From assembly GCA_043809805.1 (NCBI GenBank), contig JBDROR010000235.1, positions 1 to 17,419 of the forward strand: 17,419 nt of DNA. Reading direction: 5' to 3'. Position 1 is the first letter of the stretch; each line of letters opens with the position of its first letter. The notes beneath the pieces are model-generated. The model did not search any database and was not told the origin of the DNA. It was given only the letters and a program-made list of their open reading frames with translations. The translations under genes and the position numbers were made by a program. Positions 8,576 to 14,928 of the stretch are shown here, piece after piece. This stretch comes from JAQUKH01 sp043809805. GTDB taxonomy: Bacteria > JACRDZ01 > JAQUKH01.

Positions 8576-9170
8576 GGTAATCCTCCTTATTCATCAAAAT
8601 ATCTGTTACTATTTGATTTGTAATTTCTTTTCTTAAATTTGCTGATTCCATACTTAAACGATATTGCACTTCTGAAATATTAGTAATATTGGCTATTTTT
8701 TTCTGTAAATCAAGAGACGGAACCGGAATATTAATTTCATTAATACTAGATAAGTTTAATACAAGCTGTATTGTAGAAGATGCTATATTGGATAAAAGAG
8801 CTCTTTGCCCTTCTTTGGTTTTTAAATATGCAGCCAGAAATATTGGGAGTAATTCATCAGTGAGGCGAATGGCTATGAGATTAGATGATATTATTGCTTT
8901 TGATAAGTTATCTTGGATAACAGCTATTTTCAGTTGGGTCCCACGGCAGGTTATAATTATATCATCAGGATAAACAATATAGTGTTCAGCATTTTTGAAA
9001 TTATCCAATGAAAATTTTTTAAGATTATCAACGTTGACTCTATCATCAGCTATATCTTTAATGTTTATAACCGGTATTCCCTTTTCATCTTCAATTAGTT
9101 TTGAAATACTATATAATGAAGCACCATTAAATATTTTTTCTGCAACTGACCTTAAACTTTTCAATATCAC
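8559..9170 (-). CDS. Half-size HsdS-like specificity protein (single target-recognition domain)
   Basis: At 203 residues this is about half of a normal HsdS. It has one target-recognition domain (about 1-160, with KGIPVINIKDIADDRV and an IPVPSLDLQKKI end) and one helical arm (about 160-195). Half-size S proteins can act as dimers that replace the two-TRD subunit, as in the M.AhdI-type methyltransferases; that this one does so is inference. The start is a GTG at 9170 with GGGGA seven bases upstream and a promoter ending about 30 bases earlier. It is the first gene of the island and overlaps hsdM by 17 bp. I see no truncation scar: both the start and end are clean, which argues for a real short form and not a fragment. 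Confidence 0.85.
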   Translation of the reverse strand: MILKSLRSVAEKIFNGASLYSISKLIEDEKGIPVINIKDIADDRVNVDNLKKFSLDNFKNAEHYIVYPDDIIITCRGTQLKIAVIQDNLSKAIISSNLIAIRLTDELLPIFLAAYLKTKEGQRALLSNIASSTIQLVLNLSSINEINIPVPSLDLQKKIANITNISEVQYRLSMESANLRKEITNQIVTDILMNKEDYRGETK

Positions 9171-9201
9171 TATTATTCCCCAACAAATGTTATTTTTGAA
9201 A

Positions 9202-9230
9202 AGTCTATCAGAAAAATTTTACATTGTCAA
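9202..9230 (-). promoter_or_regulatory. Sigma70-like promoter for the restriction-modification island
   Basis: On the minus strand a perfect TTGACA (9225-9230) is separated by 17 bp from TAGACT (9202-9207, four of six consensus bases). Transcription would begin near 9195, leaving a leader of about 25 nt before the GTG at 9170. It lies in the 191-bp gap that separates the housekeeping genes from the island. An AT dyad, AATACT and AGTATT at 9252-9270, lies upstream of the -35 and could be a regulator site. No clear intrinsic terminator for metG is visible in this gap. Confidence 0.65.
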
Positions 9231-9361
9231 ACGATTTCTTTAATTTACTTTAATACTTAAATTTAGTATTATTAATATTAATTATATTTAACTAATTACA
9301 TATGCCATAGAACAAAGCCTTTTGGATATTTTTTAAGTAGTTGTAGTTGGTATAAGTGGAG

Positions 9362-11668
9362 TTACTTTTTCTCAATTCTCGGGAAAAGCGGTTTATCACG
9401 ATTTATTTTTACTCCTTGGGGAAATTGTCCCCAAACAATTTTTTCTAACAAAACCTTTTCAAAATTTATTGCCAACCCTAATTGTTTACAAAGCTTCTCT
9501 GCGGATTGAGGCATAAAAGGATAAATTAAAATTGCCGTAACCCTTAGAGATTCAGCTAAATCGCAAAGAACAGCCAATGTCTCTTCTTTTTTCCCTTCAG
9601 CCATTAATTTCCATGGGGACTGCGAATCAATATATTTATTTGCCAGCCGGACAAGACGCCAAATTTCAGTCAGCGCCTCGCTGAAACAGACATCATTCAT
9701 TGATTTGTCAACATTCGGCAAAATCTCATCAAATATTATATTTAATTCATTTTTAACCGTTCCTTTTTCAGGCACTATTCCATCGTTATATTTTTCAATC
9801 ATCACTAAAGTGCGGTTCAAAAGATTGCCCAGATCATTCGCGAGGTCGCTATTAATTCTTTTTATTAACATATCCATTGAAAAATCGCCGTCAAGCCCAA
9901 ACGGAATTTCTCTTAATAAAAAATAGCGGTACGCATCAACACCAAATTTTTCAATTATCTCTATCGGATCAACCACATTCCCAAGCGATTTGGACATCTT
10001 TTTCTTTCCCACTGTCCACCAGCCATGGGCGGCAATGCGTTTAGGCGGTTCCAAATCAAGAGCAAAAAGAATTGCGGGCCAAATTACCGCGTGAAATTTG
10101 AGGATATCCTTTCCAATAAAATGAATATCCACAGGCCAAAGCTCTTCGAGCTTTTTCTCTTCAACACCATACCCTGCGGCTGTAATGTAATTTAAAAGCG
10201 CGTCAAACCAGACATAAATAACATGTTTTGGGTCATTGGGCACAGGGACGCCCCATTGGAAATTTATCCGACTAATGCTCAAATCGGTTAATCCTCCCCT
10301 GACAAAACTTAAAATTTCGTTGTAGCGGGAAGCGGGGATAATAAAACCGGGATTTTTCTCAAGATAATCCAAAAGCCTTTTCTGATAGCCGGACATTTTA
10401 AAAAAATAGCTTTCTTCTTTTAATTTTTCGAGAGGCCGCCTGCAATCCGGGCATACATTATTCTCAGCCTGAGTTTCAGTTAAAAATGTTTCGCATGGCG
10501 TGCAATACCATCCTTCATATTCACCTTTGTAAATATCCCCTTTCCCAAAAAGTTTTTTAAACACAGCCTCGACCGCAAGTTTATGTCTATTCTCTGTTGT
10601 GCGGATAAATTCACTATGCGAAATATTTAATTTCTTCCATAAATCTTGAAACCTTCCCACCATCTGGTCTGCCAATTCCTGTCCTGTTAATCCTAGTTCC
10701 TGCGCCGCCTGCTCAACTTTTTTGCCATGTTCATCGGTACCGGTTAAAAAGAAAACTTTTTTCCCGCTTAACCTTTGATACCTTGCCAATGCGTCCGCCA
10801 TAACGTTTGTATAACTATGGCCGATATGTGGTTTATCGTTTACATAATATAATGGTGTGGTTAAATAATATTTTTTCACCAAATCCCGCGCGTTTACTTC
10901 TATTTCATTTTCGTTTTCCAGTTTTATCCTGATGATACCTCGAAGCGGGTCTATTCCAATTACTCTCCCCTGCCCTTCCTTAACAGTTATCCTGCTTCCC
11001 ATTTTAGGCAAACCTCTCAAAAGTTCTTTATAAACATCATATTCATACATAAGACAGCACATCAAACGGCCGCATATCCCCGATATTTTTTGCGGATTTA
11101 ATATCATATTTTGCGTTTTTGCCATTCGTATTGAAACAGGTTCAAAATCACCTAAAAACGCGGTGCAGCATACTTCCCGTCCACAATTTCCGAATCCGCC
11201 AAGCATTCTGGCTTCATCCCGAACCCCAATTTGGCGAAGTTCAATCCTTATTTTATAAACATAGGCCAAATCTTTTACTAATTCTCTAAAATCCACTCTG
11301 CCTTCTGAAGTAAAATAAAAAACAGCTTTTTTGGCATCAAAGGTATACACTGCTGACACGAGCTTCATCGGTAAATTGCGTTCCGTAATTTTTACAAGAC
11401 AAGTATCAAATGCCTCTTTTTCTTTTTGTTTATTCTCTTCCAGTTTTTTATAATCATTCTCAGCTGCCATACGCAGGATTCTCCCTGAAAGTTTATCATT
11501 CATATTTCCGTCCAGAACCATCTTCACCTCAGTAACTACTTTCCCAAAATCAATACCGTCATCGGTCTGGACAATACAATCGTCGCCAATTTGAAGTTCA
11601 ATATTGCCCACGCTGAAATAATATACCTGACACACATCCTTAAACTTTACACCCGCCATTTTATTCAC
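9362..11668 (-). CDS. metG: Fused RicT (PSP1/YaaT) - methionyl-tRNA synthetase
   Basis: One frame encodes two proteins normally made separately. Residues 1 to about 263 are RicT, an iron-sulfur Ric-complex/PSP1 protein that in Bacillus acts in RNA processing; the cysteines CGREVCC (C162, C167, C168) and CGRLMCC (C199, C204, C205) are all present. Residues from about 264 are methionyl-tRNA synthetase: YYLTTPLYYVNDKPHIGH with HIGH at 281-284, zinc pairs C389/C392 and C406/C409, WFDALLNY, and KMSKS at 557-561. The synthetase part is about 505 residues and lacks the C-terminal tRNA-binding extension. No stop separates the parts; a GTG at 10877-10879 falls exactly where a free MetRS would begin, so a separate product is possible. 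I chose GTG 11668 over ATG 11692: AAGGAGGTGAT lies inside the longer frame, and the N-terminus then matches the length of RicT homologues. Confidence 0.93.
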   Translation of the reverse strand: MNKMAGVKFKDVCQVYYFSVGNIELQIGDDCIVQTDDGIDFGKVVTEVKMVLDGNMNDKLSGRILRMAAENDYKKLEENKQKEKEAFDTCLVKITERNLPMKLVSAVYTFDAKKAVFYFTSEGRVDFRELVKDLAYVYKIRIELRQIGVRDEARMLGGFGNCGREVCCTAFLGDFEPVSIRMAKTQNMILNPQKISGICGRLMCCLMYEYDVYKELLRGLPKMGSRITVKEGQGRVIGIDPLRGIIRIKLENENEIEVNARDLVKKYYLTTPLYYVNDKPHIGHSYTNVMADALARYQRLSGKKVFFLTGTDEHGKKVEQAAQELGLTGQELADQMVGRFQDLWKKLNISHSEFIRTTENRHKLAVEAVFKKLFGKGDIYKGEYEGWYCTPCETFLTETQAENNVCPDCRRPLEKLKEESYFFKMSGYQKRLLDYLEKNPGFIIPASRYNEILSFVRGGLTDLSISRINFQWGVPVPNDPKHVIYVWFDALLNYITAAGYGVEEKKLEELWPVDIHFIGKDILKFHAVIWPAILFALDLEPPKRIAAHGWWTVGKKKMSKSLGNVVDPIEIIEKFGVDAYRYFLLREIPFGLDGDFSMDMLIKRINSDLANDLGNLLNRTLVMIEKYNDGIVPEKGTVKNELNIIFDEILPNVDKSMNDVCFSEALTEIWRLVRLANKYIDSQSPWKLMAEGKKEETLAVLCDLAESLRVTAILIYPFMPQSAEKLCKQLGLAINFEKVLLEKIVWGQFPQGVKINRDKPLFPRIEKK

Positions 11669-11859
11669 CCCGCCCATCACCTCCTTTCCCATTTATTAAA
11701 CAGCAAACTCGTTTTTCAAAAAAGCTATTTTATTTTAACCCTAACCCATTCATATTATGAGGGGCGGGGTTCATCCGGCCCCTCCTTTCTTACACTATTA
11801 ATTGAGCATTGACAATTAACAATTGAGCATTAAATTCTAATTATCAATTGTCAATGAAC
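11669..11859 (-). promoter_or_regulatory. Leader between holB and ricT-metG with inverted repeats and a possible mini-ORF
   Basis: Reading with the genes, this gap first holds an AT-rich inverted repeat (arms ATTGACAATT and AATTGTCAAT, plus-strand 11808-11817 and 11846-11855) that also contains two copies of attgagcatt. A GC-rich stem follows (GAGGGGC and GCCCCTC, 11759-11785). The stem overlaps a tiny frame at 11730-11774, ATG then 13 codons, MNPAPHNMNGLGLK, preceded by GAAAGGAGG. A leader peptide or a regulatory hairpin is possible, but a dispersed intergenic repeat could explain all of this. No U-tract follows the stem on the minus strand, so it is not a standard terminator. Confidence 0.3.
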
Positions 11860-12804
11860 TCACCCCAGCCCACCATCTTCTACCATCTCCATAAACATAA
11901 CATCCAATGCTAATTGAAGATTAATATTTTGTTCGATTAGACGTTTAGTTTTTTGTATTAAACCCATTTTCATTAAAACACCGTCTATTGTATCTTTTTG
12001 CGCCATTTCTATTTCTTTAAAATAATCGGCATTGGCTAAAAAATCTTTTTTATTTGTAATTTTATAAACCAAAATATCACGCAGGCACAATATCATTATA
12101 TCTAAAATGTCTATCGCCTTTTCGCGCGTCGAACTTAGTTCTTTAGCCCAGTTTAAAAAATTTTTCAAAAAAGGCTTCTTGAAATTATTAAAAACCTCAT
12201 CACGGTCTGCCTTTGATTTTTCATCCCTGAAAGCTGATATTGAAAGATAATCAAACTTTATTTTCTGGCACCGTGAAACAATTGTCGGAATTAATACCTG
12301 ATTTTCCGTGGGAATCAAAACAAAAATTGTATCATTTGGAGGTTCTTCCAAAAGTTTCAAAAGCGCGTTTCCAGACGCCTCCTGAGGTTTTATTAATCTT
12401 TCCGCTCGGTCAATAATATAAAATTTATATCTACCTTCCAAAGGTTTTAAAAAAATCCGTTCCCGAATCGCATAAATTTGTTCTATTTTAATCCCACCGC
12501 TTTTCCCTTCAGGAGAAATAACCTGAACATCCGGATGGATCCCTTTATTTATCTTATAACAAGAGGAACAGACATCACAAGCCCCGCCCTGTACCAGGCT
12601 TCGAGCTTCGCTCGAGACTCGGTACAGGGCATCACTTGTGTTTTTTTTACAATTCAATGTCTTAGCCAATTCTTTCGCGGCAAGATGTTTGCCTGCGCCA
12701 TCGGGGCCCGTAAAAAGATACGCATGGGGAATACGATTGTTACTAATTGTTCTTTTTAATGTTTCTATAACTCTTCTTTGCCCAATTATATTATCCCAGG
12801 ACAT
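11860..12804 (-). CDS. holB: DNA polymerase III delta-prime subunit (clamp loader)
   Basis: HolB is the delta-prime subunit of the clamp loader that places the sliding clamp on DNA. The 314 residues contain an AAA+ region with GPDGAGKH at 33-40 (the usual Thr/Ser is His), IIDRAERL (130-137), LLEEPP (151-156) and the arginine-finger-type SRCQ (177-180). A zinc site uses C52, C76, C79 and C82. C52 and C76 are 23 residues apart instead of eight, because 15 residues encoded by a palindrome (12586-12630) are inserted; removing them restores C-x8-C-x2-C-x2-C. I chose ATG 12804, with AGGAG six bases upstream. The longer frame from 12864 adds only codons of an intergenic repeat. The gene follows tmk, as is common. 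Confidence 0.93.
   Translation of the reverse strand: MSWDNIIGQRRVIETLKRTISNNRIPHAYLFTGPDGAGKHLAAKELAKTLNCKKNTSDALYRVSSEARSLVQGGACDVCSSCYKINKGIHPDVQVISPEGKSGGIKIEQIYAIRERIFLKPLEGRYKFYIIDRAERLIKPQEASGNALLKLLEEPPNDTIFVLIPTENQVLIPTIVSRCQKIKFDYLSISAFRDEKSKADRDEVFNNFKKPFLKNFLNWAKELSSTREKAIDILDIMILCLRDILVYKITNKKDFLANADYFKEIEMAQKDTIDGVLMKMGLIQKTKRLIEQNINLQLALDVMFMEMVEDGGLG
12586..12630. repeat. 45-bp palindromic element inserted in frame within holB
   Basis: Perfect 10-bp outer arms GCCCTGTACC and GGTACAGGGC enclose a 4x4 internal loop and an inner stem (TCGAGC and GCTCGA, 3-nt loop). The element is exactly 15 codons and its borders fall on codon borders, encoding ALYRVSSEARSLVQG at HolB residues 59-73. 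It resembles in behaviour the Rickettsia palindromic elements, which also enter reading frames; any kinship is untested. Confidence 0.85.
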
Positions 12805-12825
12805 GCTTCTCCTAGTACTACATTT

Positions 12826-12860
12826 CCCCCTTTGCAAAAGGGGGATTAAGGGGGATTTTT
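12826..12860. repeat. Short intergenic repeat, copy 1 (upstream of holB)
   Basis: A 35-bp element with hairpin arms CCCCCTTT and AAAGGGGG (3-nt loop) and a G-rich tail. It is the inverted counterpart of the copy at 12876-12910. Its codons form the spurious N-terminal extension (SPLIPLLQRGK) of the longest holB frame. Confidence 0.65.
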
Positions 12861-12873
12861 TCAATAAAAGTCA

Positions 12874-13536
12874 TCAAATCCCTCCTAACCTCCCTTTTCT
12901 AAAGGGAGGAATTATTAATTTTTCAACGGCATTCCGAATAATCAATCCATTTTTCTCAATTGAATCTCTGCCATTAATAACTAAAAACCTTTTTGGTTCT
13001 TTTTTGGAAAGACCCAAATATCCTTTTCTAACCCTTCGATGGAAAGTAATTTTTTCCTTTTCCATACGGTCAACCTTATTCCCGCGGGTACAGCTTCTTT
13101 CTAATCCTAATCCCGGTTCAATATCAATAAGCACGGTTAAATCCGGTTTAAATTCTCCAATTAACAGTTTATTTAAATCATTAATCAAATTAATATCCAT
13201 TTTTCTTCCAAAACCCTGATACGCCGCTGTCGCGTCTATAAAACGATCACAGAGAACAACCTTTTTTGAAAGCAAAGCTGGCTTTATCGCCTCTTCCAAT
13301 AGCTGGCTCCGGCATGAAAGATATAAAAAAAGCTCGCTCCACAAGGACAAATTTTTCACTCTTGGATCTAAAAGCACGCCTCGAATATCTTCACCTAAAG
13401 CAGTTCCTCCCGGTTCGCGCGTTACAACCACTGGACATCCATTTTCCTTTAAATGATCAGCTAACAGTCTAATATGTGTACTCTTGCCACCCCCGTCAGG
13501 CCCCTCAAAAGTGATAAAAACACCGTTTTTTTTCAT
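12874..13536 (-). CDS. tmk: Thymidylate kinase
   Basis: Tmk phosphorylates dTMP to dTDP in DNA precursor synthesis. The 220 residues include the P-loop GPDGGGKST (12-20), the substrate-binding TREPGGT (39-45), DRF (97-99) and a LID segment RGNKVDRME (151-159). The ATG at 13536 has GGAG eight bases upstream. The last 12 or so residues, IPPFRKGRLGGI, come from the intergenic repeat at 12876-12910 and are not a family feature, so the ancestral stop was probably lost when the repeat entered. The gene is followed 69 bp later by holB, the common tmk-holB pairing. Confidence 0.95.
   Translation of the reverse strand: MKKNGVFITFEGPDGGGKSTHIRLLADHLKENGCPVVVTREPGGTALGEDIRGVLLDPRVKNLSLWSELFLYLSCRSQLLEEAIKPALLSKKVVLCDRFIDATAAYQGFGRKMDINLINDLNKLLIGEFKPDLTVLIDIEPGLGLERSCTRGNKVDRMEKEKITFHRRVRKGYLGLSKKEPKRFLVINGRDSIEKNGLIIRNAVEKLIIPPFRKGRLGGI
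12876..12910. repeat. Short intergenic repeat, copy 2 (inside the 3' end of tmk)
   Basis: Arms CCTCCCTTT (12889-12897) and AAAGGGAGG (12901-12909) form a 9-bp hairpin with a 3-nt loop, preceded by aaatccctcctaa. In reverse orientation it matches the copy at 12826-12860 in overall layout. It encodes the C-terminal tail and lies against the stop of tmk. A transcript through both copies could form a larger hairpin just before holB. Confidence 0.65.
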
Positions 13537-13572
13537 CCCAAAATCTCCGTTTATATTGTCATTTCATAATAA

Positions 13573-13836
13573 TTAGGTAAAACAATTGACAATGCCTGAC
13601 AAAAGTAAGCTAATCCCGCCAATACGCATAACCCATTTATTTAAAACGCCCCAATTCTCTCCGCGGAAACTCCACAAAGTTAAAATAGCGCCTAATAAAA
13701 TTTTAAAAATTTTCAACTCTTTTTGATAAAAAAGGGTCATATAACCAATAACAGCAATAAAAAACAAAATCACGACTATCGCAAGCCGGCATATTATCTC
13801 TGTCTTACTAAAATGCGGCCGTTCATTATTATCCAT
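13573..13836 (-). CDS. Small membrane protein, function unknown
   Basis: The 87-residue product has three hydrophobic stretches, about 15-35 (ICRLAIVVILFFIAVIGYMT), 42-56 and 68-84, with a polar N-terminus (MDNNERPHFSK), so it is probably an inner-membrane protein. I recognise no family. The ATG at 13836 has GGGAG seven bases upstream, and the gene lies 36 bp before tmk in the same direction, which supports a real gene in the operon. There is no evident link to thymidylate or tRNA metabolism. Confidence 0.65.
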   Translation of the reverse strand: MDNNERPHFSKTEIICRLAIVVILFFIAVIGYMTLFYQKELKIFKILLGAILTLWSFRGENWGVLNKWVMRIGGISLLLSGIVNCFT

Positions 13837-13852
13837 TACATTACTCCCTATG

Positions 13853-13922
13853 AAAGGTCACCAGTTAAGAAAGAGACGTTCTAAAGCTGATGACTTGGGG
13901 ACATCTTCAACTGGTGACCTTT
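13853..13922. repeat. 70-bp element with 14-bp terminal inverted repeats
   Basis: Perfect arms AAAGGTCACCAGTT (13853-13866) and AACTGGTGACCTTT (13909-13922) bound a 42-bp core in the gap between the dus gene and the small membrane gene. The core holds smaller dyads (AGAA/TTCT, GATG/CATC). It has the form of a miniature non-autonomous element, or of a strong transcript hairpin. No target-site duplication is evident. Confidence 0.7.
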
Positions 13923-13965
13923 AGCGATTATAGCTGTATTCCCCCGTAAAATCAACTTTTCTATT

Positions 13966-14928
13966 CTAATGCCCCACAGAGCTTAAATAAGACTTAACAT
14001 CATTTATTGTTTTAAGATTCATTAATTCCATACGCCATGACTTTATTTGAGGTATTCCCTTAAAATAAGAAGGAATATATTTACGCATTTCATAAATTGC
14101 CTTATGCTCGTTTTTGTAATAGCAAAAATAATCAATATGTTTAAGCATAACACGTATCCTTTCATCCAGCGAAGGCGCTTCTAGTTCTTCTCCTGTTTCC
14201 AAATAATGACGGACCTGTTTCAAAAACCATGGCTGGCCTATCGCCCCCCGCCCAATCATTACTCCATCACAACCGCTATTTTCCATCATGTCTTTCGCAT
14301 CGGAAACATTTTCAATATCTCCGCTACCGATTACAGGAATTTTGACCTCTGATTTAATATCTTTTATTATCTGCCAATCGGAATGCCCATAAAAAAACTG
14401 GCTCCTTGTCCTTGGATGGATTATAACAGCATCCACTCCGCAAGCTTCGCCCTTTTTTGCCACTACAACGGCATTTATATTTTGCGCATCCCACCCGGAA
14501 CGAATTTTGATAGTTAAAGGAATTTTAACCTTTTTTCTAATTGCCCGGACAATAGAAAAAAGCAGCTCTTGATCTTTTAATAAAGCTGAACCGCTCCCAG
14601 AACGGACAACTTTGGCTTCCGGGCATCCAAAGTTCAAATCAATAACGTCGGCTCCCATTTCCTCCAAAAACAGCCCTGCTTCAGCCATTACATCCGAGTT
14701 GCTTCCAAATATCTGAAAACTAACCGGCCTTTCTTCTTTTGTACTTATTAAAAGGTCTTGTGTCTTTTTATTTTTGCGCACCAATCCTTCACTGCTTATC
14801 ATCTCTGAACACACCAAGCCGCATCCGGATATTTCTTTTACCAACAACCGAAAAGGCAAATCCGTATATCCAGCCATAGGCGCTAAAATAATATTATTCT
14901 TTAATTCGAGATTACCTATTTTTAACAT
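13966..14928 (-). CDS. dus: tRNA-dihydrouridine synthase, DusB type
   Basis: Dus enzymes reduce uridine to dihydrouridine in tRNA using FMN. The 320-residue barrel carries LAPMAGYTD (15-23), the catalytic cysteine in NFGCP (C102), FMN contacts at KIRSGW (K141), HPRTR (H171), GSGDI (201-205) and GRGAIGQPW (226-234). I chose ATG 14928, which overlaps the tsaD stop as TGATG and gives the usual MLKIGNLELKN start; a longer frame begins at 14949 but adds residues that belong to no family feature. Coupling with tsaD is thus likely. DusB is the closest type by overall pattern; the exact tRNA position is not readable. Confidence 0.93.
   Translation of the reverse strand: MLKIGNLELKNNIILAPMAGYTDLPFRLLVKEISGCGLVCSEMISSEGLVRKNKKTQDLLISTKEERPVSFQIFGSNSDVMAEAGLFLEEMGADVIDLNFGCPEAKVVRSGSGSALLKDQELLFSIVRAIRKKVKIPLTIKIRSGWDAQNINAVVVAKKGEACGVDAVIIHPRTRSQFFYGHSDWQIIKDIKSEVKIPVIGSGDIENVSDAKDMMENSGCDGVMIGRGAIGQPWFLKQVRHYLETGEELEAPSLDERIRVMLKHIDYFCYYKNEHKAIYEMRKYIPSYFKGIPQIKSWRMELMNLKTINDVKSYLSSVGH

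Noticed and set aside
9362..10879. Separate metG gene starting at GTG 10879 instead of a fusion
   Set aside because: There is no stop between the parts and no well-spaced ribosome site before the GTG (GGGA is only four bases away), so the fused frame is the primary call; the GTG is kept as a possible second start.
11759..11785. GC stem as an intrinsic terminator after holB
   Set aside because: The stem is not followed by a U-tract on the minus strand, and the downstream gene belongs to the same conserved cluster.
12805..12864. Twenty-codon N-terminal extension of HolB
   Set aside because: It consists of intergenic-repeat codons, and AGGAG is correctly spaced for the ATG at 12804.
12638..13219. 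Plus-strand open frame of 193 codons opposite tmk and holB
   Set aside because: It lies antisense to frames carrying clear Tmk and HolB motifs, includes the intergenic repeats as LPFLKGG-type residues, and has no ribosome site.
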